Part shown: in pieces, positions 23,067 through 33,395 of the stretch | Numbering within the stretch: the first letter of the stretch is position 1 | Layout: each line of letters opens with the position of its first letter | Position numbers and translations under genes: made by a program | DNA from: Liolophura sinensis | Lineage: Eukaryota; Mollusca; Polyplacophora; Chitonida; Chitonidae | Assembly: GCF_032854445.1 (NCBI RefSeq) | Contig: NW_027018309.1 | Location: 1-43,685 of the forward strand | DNA length: 43,685 nucleotides | Reading direction: 5' to 3' | Notes under the pieces: model-generated | Seen by the model: only the letters and a program-made list of their open reading frames with translations | Told to the model about the DNA's origin: nothing | The model's database searches: none

Positions 23067-23616
23067 ATCCGACGTATTTTGTGACGACAAATCGAATGGT
23101 GCAAACCGCGTTGCTCTCCGACCAATACTTTTGCCTGTAGCGACAATTGAATGATCATTTATGTCATAATCACGTGCACAGCAACGGCTCTTACTCCATG
23201 GAAACCAGGGAAATTGGCAATTTTTCAACAGCTGCCGATACCTGGCCCAATTCTGCATCTTTTGGCACCTTATAAATGTGGGTCAGTGTTTAGTTGTACT
23301 TTTAACAGCAGACTGTATCAAGTACCTTGTGTTTTTTATGTACAAATGGTGTGGTTTTTCTACACGTACATAAAGACATTGAGATTGTCTTGCACTTAGA
23401 AGTAAGACAATTGCTGGGTGAGTTAAATGGGCTTAGCCGAAAGATTTGACGTCTTCTGGGCTACCGAAGGGCACATAACTTATAGTCAAAAGTTGAATAT
23501 AGTAATGACCAGTCGCGATTGTACAGAGTACAGTGTAGCCGATTTCAATTAACAAAAAGACCAGGCAAAAATGCAAAAGTGCAAAAAACTGTTCCAGTGC
23601 TGCTGGTAAGAAGCTA
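23067..23616 (+). repeat. Satellite unit 43 (A)
   Basis: 550 bp. Copy of unit 40 without its three deletions. Last unit with TTTTAACAG, ACGTACAT and GTAAGAAGC; the domain boundary follows. Confidence 0.95.
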
Positions 23617-24165
23617 ATCCGACGTATTTTGTGACGAGAAATCGAATGGTGCAAACCGCGTTGTTCTCCGACCAATACTTTTGCCTGTAGCTACAATTGA
23701 ATGATCATTTATGTCATAATCACGTGCACAGCAACGGCTCTTACTCCATGGAAACCAGGGAAATTTGCAATTTTTCAACAGCTGCCGATGCCTGGCTCAA
23801 TTCCGCATCTTTTGGCACCTTACTGAAGTGGGTCAGTGTTCAGTTGTACTTTTTACAGCAGACTGTATCAAGTACCTTGTGTTTCTCACGTACAAATGGT
23901 GTGGTTTTTCTACACGTAGATAAAGACATTGAGATTGTCTTGCACTTAGAAGTAAGACAATTGCTGGGTGAGTTAAATGGGCTTAGCCCAAAGATTTCAG
24001 GTCTTCTGGGCTACCGAAGGGCACATAACTTATAGTCAAAAGTTGAATATAGTAATGACCAGTCGCGATTGTACAGAGTACAGTGTAGCCGATTTCAATT
24101 AACAAAAAGACCAGGCAAAAATGCAAAAGTGGAAAAACTGTTCCAGTGCTGCTGGTAAGAGGCTA
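23617..24165 (+). repeat. Satellite unit 44 (B)
   Basis: 549 bp. First right-domain unit: GAAGTGGGTC, ACGTAGAT, GTAAGAGGC. GCGTTGTTCTCC still ties it to units 21 and 24. Confidence 0.95.
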
Positions 24166-24714
24166 ATCCGACGTATTTTGTGACGAGAAATCGAATGGTG
24201 TAAACCGCGTTGCTCTCCGACTAATACTTTTGCCTGTAGTGACAATTCAATGATCATTGATGTCATAATCACGTGCGTAGCAACGGCTCTTACTCCATGG
24301 AAACCAGGGAAATTGGCAATTTTTCAACAGCTGCCGATACCTGGCCCAATTCCGCATCTTTTGTCACCTTATAAAAGTGGGTCAGTGTTTAGTTGTACTT
24401 TTTACAGCAGACTGTATCAAGTACCTTGTGTTTTTTATGAACAAATGGTGTAATTTTTCTACACGTAGATAAAGACAATGAGATTGTCTTGCACTTAGAA
24501 GTAAGACAATTGCTGGGTGAGTTAAATGGGCTTAGCCCAAAGATTTCAGGTCTTCTGGGCTACCGAAGGGCACATAACTTATAGTCAAAAGTTGAATATA
24601 GTAATGACCAGTCGCGATTGTACAGAGTACAGTGTAGCCGATTTCAATTAACAAAAAGACCAGGCAAAAACGCAAAATTAGAAAAATTGTTCCAGTGCTG
24701 CTGGTAAGAGGCTA
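24166..24714 (+). repeat. Satellite unit 45 (A, divergent subgroup)
   Basis: 549 bp. GTCACCTTATAAAAG, CGTGCGTAG, TTATGAAC, GTGTAATTTT, GACAATGAG. Tail AAAATTAGAAAAATTG. Confidence 0.95.
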
Positions 24715-25263
24715 ATCCGACGTATTTTGTGACGACAAATCGAATGGTGCAAACCGCGTTGCTCTCCGACCAATACTTTTACCTGTAGCGACAATTGAAT
24801 GATTATTTATGTCATAATCACGTGCACAGCAACGGCTCTTACTCCATGGAAACCAGGGAAATTGGCAATTTTTCAACAGCTGCCGATACCTGGCCCAATT
24901 CCGCATCTTTTGTCACCTTATAAAAGTGGGTCAGTGTTCAGTTGTACTTTTTACAGCAGACTGTATCAAGTACCTTGTGTTTCTCACGTACAAATGGTGT
25001 GGTTTTTCTACACGTAGATAAAGACAATGAGATTGTCTTGCACTTAGAAGTAAGGCAATTGCTGGGTGAGTTAAATGGGCTTAGCCCAAAGATTTCAGGT
25101 CTTCTGGGCTACCGGAGGGCACATAACTTATAGTCAAAAGTTGAATATAGTAATGACCAGTCGCGATTGTACAGAGTACAGTGTAGCCGATTTCAATTAA
25201 CAAAAAGACCAGGCAAAAACGCAAAATTAGAAAAATTGTTCCAGTGCTGCTGGTAAGAGGCTA
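24715..25263 (+). repeat. Satellite unit 46 (A, divergent subgroup)
   Basis: 549 bp. GTCACCTTATAAAAG and GACAATGAG as unit 45, but B-like TTTCTCACG. GATTATTTATG and ACCGGAGGG. Confidence 0.95.
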
Positions 25264-25812
25264 ATCCGACGTATTTTGTGACGACAAATCGAATGGTGCA
25301 AACCGCGTTGCTCTCCGACCAATACTTTTGCCTGTAGCGACAATTGAATGATTATTTATGCCATAATCACGTGCACAGCAACGGCTCTTACTCCATGGAA
25401 ACCAGGGAAATTGGCAATTTTTCAACAGCTGCCGATACCTGGCCCAATTCCGCATCTTTTGTCACCTTATAAAAGTGGGTCAGTGTTCAGTTGTACTTTT
25501 TACAGCAGACTGTATCAAGTACTTTGTGTTTTTTATGAACAAATGGTGTAATTTTTCTACACGTAGATAAAGACATTGAGATTGTCTTGCACTTAGAAGT
25601 AAGACAATTGCTGGGTGAGTTAAATGGGCTTAACCCAAAGATTTGACGTCTTCTGGGCTACCGAAGGGCACATAACTTATAGTCAAAAGTTGAATATAGT
25701 AATGACCAGTCGCGATTGTACAGAGTACAGTGTAGCCGATTTCAATTAACATAAAGACCAGGTAAAAATGCAAAAGTGGAAAAACTGTTCCAGTGCTGCT
25801 GGTAAGAGGCTA
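25264..25812 (+). repeat. Satellite unit 47 (A, divergent subgroup)
   Basis: 549 bp. GTCACCTTATAAAAG, TATGCCATAATC, TTATGAAC, and private GCTTAACCC and ACATAAAGACC. Confidence 0.95.
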
Positions 25813-26361
25813 ATCCGACGTATTTTGTGACGAGAAATCGAATGGTGCAAACCGCGTTGCTCTCCGACCAATACTTTTGCCTGTAGTGACAATTAAATGA
25901 TCATTGATGTCATAATCACGTGCCCAGCAACGCCTCTTACTCCATGGAAACCAGGGAAATTTGCAATTTTTCAACAGCTGCCGATGCCTGGCTCAATTCC
26001 GCATCTTTTGGCACCTTACTGAAGTGGGTCAGTGTTCAGTTGTACTTTTTACAGCAGACTGTATCAAGTACCTTGTGTTTCTCACGTACAAATGGTGTGG
26101 TTTTTCTACACGTAGATAAAGACATTGAGATTGTCTTGCACTTAGAAGTAAGGCAATTGCTGGGTGAGTTAAATGGGCTTAGCCCAAAGATTTCAGGTCT
26201 TCTGGGCTACCGAAGGGCACATAACTTATAGTCAAAAGTTGAATATAGTAATGACCAGTCGCGATTGTACAGAGTACAGTGTAGCCGATTTCAATTAACA
26301 AAAAGACCAGGCAAAAATGCAAAAGTGCGAAAACTGTTCCAGTGCTGCTGGTAAGAGGCTA
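25813..26361 (+). repeat. Satellite unit 48 (B)
   Basis: 549 bp. AACGCCTC as in Q units, ATTAAATG, tail t5. Confidence 0.95.
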
Positions 26362-26906
26362 ATCCGACGTATTTTGTGACGACAAATCGAATGGTGCAAA
26401 CCGCGTTGCTCTCCGACCAATACTTTTGGCTGTAGCGACAATTCAATGATCATTTATGTCATAATCACGTGCCCAGCAACGGCTCTTACTCCATGGAAAC
26501 CAGGGAAATTTGCAATTTTTCAACAGCTGCCGATGCCTGGCTCAATTCCGCATCTTTTGGCACCTTACTGAAGTGGGTCAGTGTTCAGTTGTACTTTTTA
26601 CAGCAGACTGTATCAAGTACCTTGTGTTTCTCACGTACAAATGGTGTGGTTTTTCAACACGTAAAGACATTGAGATTGTCTTGCACTTAGAAGTAAGGCA
26701 ATTGCTGGGTGAGTTAAATGGGCTTAGCCCAAAGATTTCAGGTCTTCTGGGCTACCGAAGGGCACATAACTTATAGTCAAAAGTTGAATATAGTAATGAC
26801 CAGTCGCGATTGTACAGAGTACAGTGTACCCGATTTCAATTAACAAAAAGACCAGGCAAAAACGCAAAATTGGAAAAATTGTTTAAGTGCTGCTGGTAAG
26901 AGGCTA
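26362..26906 (+). repeat. Satellite unit 49 (B, 4-bp deletion)
   Basis: 545 bp. CAACACGTAAAG lacks four bases. Private AGTGTACCCG and TTGTTTAAGTG. Counterpart of unit 54. Confidence 0.95.
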
Positions 26907-27455
26907 ATCCGACGTATTTTGTGACGACAAATCGAATGGTGCAAACCGCGTTGCTCTCCGACCAATACTTTTGGCTCTAGCGACAACTGAATGATCATTT
27001 ATGTCATAATCACGTGCACAGCAACGGCTCTTACTCCATGGAAACCAGGGAAATTGGCAATTTTTCAACAGCTGCCGATACCTGGCCCAATTCCGCATCT
27101 TTTGGCACCTTATAAATGTGGATCAGTGTTTAGTTGTACTTTTTACAGCAGACTGTATCAAGTACCTTGTGTTTTTTATGTACAAATGGTGTGGTTTTTC
27201 TACACGTAGATAAAGACATTGAGATTGTCTTGCACTTAGAAGTAAGGCAATTGCTGGGTGAGTTAAATGGGCTTAGCCCAAAGATTTCAGGTCTTTTTGG
27301 CTACCGAAGGGCACATAACTTATAGTCAAAAGTTGAATATAGTAATGACCAGTCGCGATTGTACAGAGTACAGTGTAGCCGATTTCAATTAACAAAAGGA
27401 CCAGGCAAAAACGCAAAATTAGAAAAATTGTTCCAGTGCTGCTGGTAAGAGGCTA
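26907..27455 (+). repeat. Satellite unit 50 (A)
   Basis: 549 bp. GGCTCTAGCGACAACTG and TGTGGATC. Private CTTTTTGGCT. Counterpart of unit 55. Confidence 0.95.
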
Positions 27456-28004
27456 ATCCGACGTATTTTGTGACGACAAATCGAATGGTGCAAACCGCGT
27501 TGCTCTCCGACCAATACTTTTGCCTGTAGCGACAATTGAATGATCATTTATGTCATAATCACGTGCACAGCAACGGCTCTTACTCCATGTAAACCAGGGA
27601 AATTTGCAATTTTTCAACAGCTGCCGATGCCTGGCTCAATTCCGCATCTTTTGGCACCTTACTGAAGTGGGTCAGTGTTCAGTTGTACTTTTTACAGCAG
27701 ACTGTATCAAGTACCTTGTGTTTCTCACGTACAAATGGTGTGGTTTTTCTACACGTAGATAAAGACATTGAGATTGTCTTGCACTTAGAAGTAAGGCAAT
27801 TGCTGGGTGAGTTAAATGCGCTTAGCCCAAAGATTTCAGGTCTTCTGGGCTACCGAAGGGCACATAACTTATAGTCAAAAGTTGAATATAGTAATGACCA
27901 GTCGCGATTGTACAGAGTACAGTGTAGCCGATTTCAATTAACAAAAAGACCAGGCAAAAATGCAAAAGTGCGAAAACTGTTCCAGTGCTGCTGGTAAGAG
28001 GCTA
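27456..28004 (+). repeat. Satellite unit 51 (B)
   Basis: 549 bp. Private CCATGTAAACC (loses CCATGG) and ATGCGCTTAG. Tail t5. Confidence 0.95.
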
Positions 28005-28553
28005 ATCCGACGTATTTTGTGACGAGAAATGGAATGGTGCAAACCGCGTTGCTCTCCAACCAATACTTTTGGCTGTAGTGACAATTGAATGATCATTTAT
28101 GTCATAATCAAGTGCCCAGCAACGGCTCTTACTCCATGGAAACCAGGGAAATTTGCAATTTTTCAACAGCTGCCGATGCCTGGCCCAATTCCGCATCTTT
28201 TGGCACCTTACTGAAGTGGGTCAGTGTTCAGTTGTACTTTTTACAGCAGACTGTATCAAGTACCTTGTGTTTCTCACGTACAAATGGTGTGGTTTTTCTA
28301 CACGTAGATAAAGACATTGAGATTGTCTTGCACTTAGAAGTAAGGCAATTGCTGGGTGAGTTAAATGGGCTTAGCCCAAAAACTTCAGGTCTTCTGGGCT
28401 ACCGAAGGGCACATAATTTATAGTCAAAAGTTGAATATAGTAATGACCAGTCGCGATTGTACAGAGTACAGTGTAGCCGATTTCAATTAACAAAAAGACC
28501 AGGCAAAAATGCAAAATTGGAAAAATTGTTCCAGTGCTGCTGGTAAGAGGCTA
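28005..28553 (+). repeat. Satellite unit 52 (B)
   Basis: 549 bp. GAGAAATGGAATGG, CTCCAACC, broken E-box (ATCAAGTGCC), CCTGGCCC in a B background, CAAAAACTTCAGG. Confidence 0.95.
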
Positions 28554-29102
28554 ATCCGACGTATTTTGTGACGACAAATCGAATGGTGCAAACCGCGTTG
28601 CTCTCCGACCAATACTTTTGCCTGTAGCGACAATTGAATGATCATTTATATCATAATCACGTGCACAGCAACGGCTCTTACTCCATGGAAACCAGGGAAA
28701 TTGGCAATTTTTCAACAGCTGCCGATACCTGGCCCAATTCCGCATCTTTTGGCACCTTATAAATGTGGGTCAGTGTTTAGTTGTACTTTTTACAGCAGAC
28801 TGTATCAAGTACCTTGTGTTTTTTATGTACAAATGGTGTGGTTTTTCTACACGTAGATAAAGACATTGAGATTGTCTTGCACTTAGAAGTAAGACAATTG
28901 CTGGGTGAGTTAAATGGGCTTAGCCCAAAGATTTGACGTCTTCTGGGCTACCGAAGGGCACATAACTTATAGTCAAAAGTTGAATATAGTAATGACCAGT
29001 CGCGATTGTACAGAGTACAGTGTAGCCGATTTCAATTAACAAAAAGACCAGGCAAAAATGCAAAAGTGCGAAAACTGTTCCAGTGCTGCTGGTAAGAGGC
29101 TA
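28554..29102 (+). repeat. Satellite unit 53 (A, P-like)
   Basis: 549 bp. TATATCATAATC as in P units 57 and 66, but with TTTTTTATGTAC. Tail t5. Confidence 0.95.
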
Positions 29103-29647
29103 ATCCGACGTATTTTGTGACGAGAAATCGAATGGTGCAAACCGCGTTGCTCTCCGACCAATACTTTTGGCTGTAGCGACAGTTGAATGATCATTTATGT
29201 CATAATCACGTGCCCAGCAACGGCTCTTACTCCATGGAAACCAGGGAAATTTGCAATTTTTCAACAGCTGCCGATGCCTGGCTCAATTCCGCATCTTTTG
29301 GCACCTTACTGAAGTGGGTCAGTGTTCAGTTGTACTTTTTACAGCAGACTGTATCAAGTACCTTGTGTTTCTCACGTACAAATGGTGTGGTTTTTCAACA
29401 CGTAAAGACATTGAGATTGTCTTGCACTTAGAAGTAAGGCAATTGCTGGGTGAGTTAAATGGGCTTAGCCCAAAGATTTCAGGTCTTCTGGGCTACCGAA
29501 GGGCACATAACTTATAGTCAAAAGTTGAAAATAGTAATGACCAGTCGTGATTGTACAGAGTACAGTGTAGCCGATTTCAATTAACAAAAAGACCAGGCAA
29601 GAACGCAAAATTGGAAAAATTGTTCAAGTGCTGCTGGTAAGAGGCTA
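29103..29647 (+). repeat. Satellite unit 54 (B, 4-bp deletion)
   Basis: 545 bp. Same deletion as unit 49. Private GACAGTTG, AGTCGTGATT (a CpG to TpG change) and GGCAAGAACGC. Confidence 0.95.
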
Positions 29648-30196
29648 ATCCGACGTATTTTGTGACGACAAATCGAATGGTGCAAACCGCGTTGCTCTCC
29701 GACCAATACTTTTGGCTCTAGCGACAACTGAATGATCATTTATGTCATAATCACGTGCACAGCAACGGCTCTTACTCCATGGAAACCAGGGAAATTGGCA
29801 ATTTTTCAACAGCTGCCGATACCTGGCCCAATTCCGCATCTTTTGGCACCTTATAAATGTGGATCAGTGTTTAGTTGTACTTTTTACAGCAGACTGTATC
29901 AAGTACCTTGTGTTTTTTATGTACAAATGGTGTGGTTTTTCTACACGTAGATAAAGACATTGAGATTGTCTTGCACTTAGAAGTAAGGCAATTGCTGGGT
30001 GAGTTAAATGGGCTTAGCCCAAAGATTTCAGGTCTTCTGGGCTACCGAGGGGCACATAATTTATAGTCAAAAGTTGAATATAGTAATGACCAGTCGCGAT
30101 TGTACAGAGTACAGTGTAGCCGATTTCAATTAACAAAAAGACCAGGCAAAAACGCAAAATTAGAAAATATGTTCCAGTGCTGCTGGTAAGAGGCTA
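29648..30196 (+). repeat. Satellite unit 55 (A)
   Basis: 549 bp. Copy of unit 50, with ACCGAGGGGC and tail TTAGAAAATATG. Confidence 0.95.
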
Positions 30197-30745
30197 ATCC
30201 GACGTATTTTGTGACGACAAATCGAATGGTGCAAACGGCGTTGCTCTCCGACCAATACTTTTGCCTGTAGTGACAATTGAATGATCATTTATGTCATAAT
30301 CACGTGCCCAGCAACGGCTCTTACTCCATGGAAACCAGGGAAATTTGCAATTTTTCAACAGCTGCCGATGCCTGGCTCAATTCCGCATCTTTTGGCACCT
30401 TACTGAAGTGGGTCAGTGTTCAGTTGTACTTTTTACAGCAGACTGTATCAAGTACCTTGTGTTTCTCACGTACAAATGATGTGGTTTTTCTACACGTAGA
30501 TAAAGACATTGAGATTGTCTTGCACTTAGAAGTAAGGCAATTGCTGGGTGAGTTAAATGGGCTTAGCCCAAAGCTTTCAGGTCTTCTGGGCTACCTAAGG
30601 GCACATAACTTATAGTCAAAAGTTGAATATAGTAATGACCAGTCGCGATTGTACAGAGTACAGTGTAGCCGATTTCAATTAACAAAAAGACCAGGCAAAA
30701 ACGCAAAATTGGAAAAATTGTTCCAGTGCTGCTGGTAAGAGGCTA
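30197..30745 (+). repeat. Satellite unit 56 (B)
   Basis: 549 bp. CAAACGGCG, AATGATGTGG, AAAGCTTTCAGG, ACCTAAGGG. Tail t2. Confidence 0.95.
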
Positions 30746-31295
30746 ATCCGACGTATTTTGTGACGACAAATCGAATGGTGCAAACCGCGTTGCTCTCCGA
30801 CCAATACTTTTGCCTGTAGCGACAATTGAATGATCATTTATATCATAATCACGTGCACAGCAACGGCTCTTACTCCATGGAAACCAGGGAAATTGGCAAT
30901 TTTTCAACAGCTGCCGATACCTGGCCCAATTCCGCATCTTTTGGCACCTTATAAATGTGGGTCAGTGTTTAGTTGTACTTTTTACAGCAGACTGTATCAA
31001 GTACCTTGTGTTTTTTTATTTACAAATGGTGTGGTTTTTCTACACGTAGATAAAGACATTGAGATTGTCTTGCACTTAGAAGTAAGACAATTGCTGGGTG
31101 AGTTAAATGGGCTTAGCCGAAAGATTTGACGTATTCTGGGCTACCGAAGGGCACATAACTTATAGTCAAAAGTTGAATATAGTAATGACCAGTCGCGATT
31201 GTACAGAGTACAGTGTAGCCGATTTCAATTAACAAAAAGACCAGGCAAAAATGCAAAAGTGCGAAAACTGTTCCAGTGCTGCTGGTAAGAGGCTA
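30746..31295 (+). repeat. Satellite unit 57 (A, slot P)
   Basis: 550 bp. TATATCATAATC, TTTTTTTATTTAC and GACGTATTCTGG, all shared with unit 66. One of two right-domain units with AGCCGAAAG. Confidence 0.95.
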
Positions 31296-31844
31296 ATCCG
31301 ACGTATTTTGTGACGAGAAATCGAATGGTGCAAACCGCGTTGCTCTCCGACCAAAACTTTTGGCTGTAGTGACAATTGAATGATCATTTATGTCATAATC
31401 ACGTGCCCAGCAACGCCTCTTACTCCATGGAAACCAGGGAAATTTGCAATTTTTCAACAGCTGCCGATGCCTGGCTCAATTCCGCATCTTTTGGCACCTT
31501 ACTGAAGTGGGTCAGTGTTCAGTTGTACTTTTTACAGCAGACTGTATCAAGTACCTTGTGTTTTTTATGTACAAATGGTGTGGTTTTTCTACACGTAGAT
31601 AAAGACATTGAGATTGTCTTGCACTTAGAAGTAAGGCAATTGCTGGGTGAGTTAAATGGGCTTAGCCCAAAGATTTCAGGTCTTCTGGGCTACCGAAAGG
31701 CACATAACTTATAGTCAAAAGTTGAATATAGTAATGACCAGTCGCGATTGTACAGAGTACAGTGTAGCCGATTTCAATTAACAAAAAGACCAGGCAAAAA
31801 TGCAAAATTGGAAAAATTGTTCCAGTGCTGCTGGTAAGAGGCTA
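31296..31844 (+). repeat. Satellite unit 58 (B, slot Q)
   Basis: 549 bp. CCAAAACTTTTGG, AACGCCTC, TTTTTTATG in a B background, ACCGAAAGGC. Matches unit 67. Confidence 0.95.
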
Positions 31845-32393
31845 ATCCGACGTATTTTGTGACGACAAATCGAATGGTGCAAACCGCGTTGCTCTCCGAC
31901 CAATACTTTTGGCTGTAGTGACAATTGAATGATCATTTATGTCATAATCACGTGCCCAGCAACGGCTCTTACTCCATGGAAACCAGGGAAATTGGCAATT
32001 TTTCAACAGCTGCCGATGCCTGGCTCAATTCCGCATCTTTTGGCACCTTACTGAAGTGGGTCAGTGTTCAGTTGTACTTTTTACAGCAGACTGTATCAAG
32101 TACCTTGTGTTTCTCACGTACAAATGGTGTGGTTTTTCTACACGTAGATAAAGACATTGAGATTATCTTGCACTTAGAAGTAAGGCAATTGCTGGCTGAG
32201 TTAAATGGGCTTAGCCCAAAGATTTCAGGTCTTCTGGGCTACCGAAGGGCACATAACTTATAGTCAAAAGTTGAATATAGTAATGACCAGTCGCGATTGT
32301 ACAGAGTACAGTGTAGCCGATTTCAATTAACAAAAAGACCAGGCAAAAATGCAAAATTGGAAAAATTGTTCCAGTGCTGCTGGTAAGAGGCTA
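31845..32393 (+). repeat. Satellite unit 59 (B, slot R)
   Basis: 549 bp. GATTATCTTGC and CTGGCTGAG. Matches unit 68. Confidence 0.95.
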
Positions 32394-32942
32394 ATCCGAC
32401 GTATTTTGTGACGACAAATCGAGTGGTGCAAACCGCGTTGCTCTCCGACCAATACTTTTGCCTGTAGCGACAATTGAATGATCATTTATGTCATAATCAC
32501 GTGCACAGCAACGGCTCTTACTCCATGGAAACCAGGGAAATTGGCAATTTTTCAACAGCTGCCGATACCTGGCCCAATTCCGCATCTTTTGGCACCTTAT
32601 AAATGTGGGTCAGTGTTTAGTTGTACTTTTTACAGCAGACTGTATCAAGTACCTTGTGTTTTTTATGTACAAATGGTGTGGTTTTTCTACACGTAGATAA
32701 AGACATTGAGATTGTCTTGCACTTAGAAGTAAGACAATTGCTGGGTGAGTCAAATGGGCATAGCCCAAAGATTTGACGTCTTCTGGGCTACCGAAGGGCA
32801 CATAACTTATAGTCAAAAGTTGAATATAGTAATGACCAGTCGCGATTGTACAGAGTACAGTGTAGCCGATTTCAATTAACAAAAAGACCAGGCAAAAATG
32901 CAAAAGTGCGAAAACTGTTCCAGTGCTGCTGGTAAGAGGCTA
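32394..32942 (+). repeat. Satellite unit 60 (A, slot S)
   Basis: 549 bp. GAGTGGTGC and GGGCATAGCCC, as units 69 and 72. Private GAGTCAAATGGG. Tail t5. Confidence 0.95.
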
Positions 32943-33016
32943 ATCCGACGTATTTTGTGACGAGAAATCGAATGGTGCAAACCGCGTTGCTCTCCGACCA
33001 ATACTTTTGGCTGTAG

Positions 33017-33042
33017 TGACAATTGAATGATCATTTATGTCA
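33017..33042. other. 26-nt imperfect dyad around AATGATCATT (mapped on unit 61)
   Basis: Outer arms TGACA and TGTCA flank a perfect 10-bp palindrome AATGATCATT, separated from it by 4 and 2 unpaired bases. The core is present in most units. It is broken in units with GATTATTTATG (46, 47, slots M and N), and the outer arm is one base weaker where the unit reads GCGACA. No function can be assigned. Confidence 0.6.
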
Positions 33043-33046
33043 TAAT

Positions 33047-33052
33047 CACGTG
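33047..33052. promoter_or_regulatory. CACGTG palindromic E-box-like site, once per unit
   Basis: The site sits in ATCACGTGC in nearly all units, including every subtype. I saw it broken in units 4, 34, 52 and 77. CACGTG is the core bound by several bHLH proteins. Binding here is only a possibility, since a six-base word can be conserved simply by array homogenisation. Confidence 0.3.
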
Positions 33053-33171
33053 CCCAGCAACGGCTCTTACTCCATGGAAACCAGGGAAATTTGCAATTTT
33101 TCAACAGCTGCCGATGCCTGGCTCAATTCCGCATCTTTTGGCACCTTACTGAAGTGGGTCAGTGTTCAGTT

Positions 33172-33201
33172 GTACTTTTTACAGCAGACTGTATCAAGTA
33201 C
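33172..33201 (+). other. 30-nt conserved hairpin (mapped on unit 61)
   Basis: Outer stem GTACTT with AAGTAC (6 bp), a 2x2 internal loop (TT and TC), inner stem TACAG with CTGTA (5 bp), and a CAGA tetraloop. Left-domain type A units carry TTTTAACAG, which loses the closing T-A pair of the inner stem; right-domain type A units have the intact form. Units 7, 9, 11 and 18 change the loop to AAGA. Slot O units change only the internal loop. Confidence 0.6.
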
Positions 33202-33277
33202 CTTGTGTTTCTCACGTACAAATGGTGTGGTTTTTCTACACGTAGATAAAGACATTGAGATTGTCTTGCACTTAGAA

Positions 33278-33299
33278 GTAAGGCAATTGCTGGGTGAGT
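33278..33299 (+). other. Two splice-donor-like words in each unit
   Basis: GTAAGG (33278-33283) and GTGAGT (33294-33299, within GGGTGAGTTAA) resemble eukaryotic 5' splice sites; a third, GGTAAGA, lies at 33482-33487. An acceptor-like TTTTTACAG ends at 33184. No exon, promoter or transcript evidence accompanies them, and such short words occur often by chance. Confidence 0.15.
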
Positions 33300-33303
33300 T
33301 AAA

Positions 33304-33338
33304 TGGGCTTAGCCCAAAGATTTCAGGCCTTCTGGGCT
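33304..33338 (+). other. Overlapping hairpins: AGCCCA between two TGGGCT copies
   Basis: TGGGCT (33304-33309) and AGCCCA (33311-33316) form a 13-nt palindrome with one central base. A second TGGGCT at 33333-33338 can pair with the same AGCCCA across a 16-nt loop. The two pairings exclude each other. Units with AGCCGA weaken both. Confidence 0.5.
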
Positions 33339-33395
33339 ACCGAAGGGCACATAACTTATAGTCAAAAGTTGAATATAGTAATGACCAGTCGCGAT

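Larger units (their letters stand above)
1..23616. repeat. Left array domain, units 1-43
   Basis: This domain holds about 16 type A and 27 type B units. Markers seen only here are the head GACTAGAAATTG (last in unit 42), GCCTGTACC (last in unit 40), the ACGTACAT form (last in unit 43), TTTTAACAG in type A units, and GTAAGAAGC before the next unit (last in unit 43). Short tandem duplications of two, three and five to six units dominate. Confidence 0.85.
20322..23616. repeat. Three-unit tandem duplication (units 38-40 and 41-43)
   Basis: The offset is 1646 bp. Units 38 and 41 share TTACTAAAG with tail t3, units 39 and 42 share GATTTTAGG, ACCGGGC and GCTGCTCGTAAG, and units 40 and 43 share AATTCTGC. 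This block ends exactly at the left/right domain boundary. Confidence 0.88.
24166..25812. repeat. Divergent type A subgroup (units 45-47)
   Basis: Three consecutive type A units read TTTTGTCACCTTATAAAAG, where other A units read TTTTGGCACCTTATAAATG. Units 45 and 47 share TTTATGAAC and GGTGTAATTTTTC, and units 45 and 46 share GACAATGAG. They form a local three-unit cluster not seen elsewhere in the window. Confidence 0.8.
26362..30196. repeat. Five-unit-offset duplication (units 49-50 and 54-55)
   Basis: Units 49 and 54 are both 545 bp because of the same 4-base deletion (CAACACGTAAAG instead of CTACACGTAGATAAAG). Units 50 and 55 share GGCTCTAGCGACAACTG and TGTGGATC. The offset is 2741 bp. 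Intervening units 51-53 do not match 56-58 equally well, so only part of a five-unit block is preserved. Confidence 0.8.

Noticed and set aside
33120-33139. RNA polymerase III B-box-like word GGCTCAATTCC followed by TTTT
   Set aside because: The fit is partial, no convincing A box lies at the right distance upstream, and type A units change it to GGCCCAATTCC. No tRNA or 5S fold is visible.
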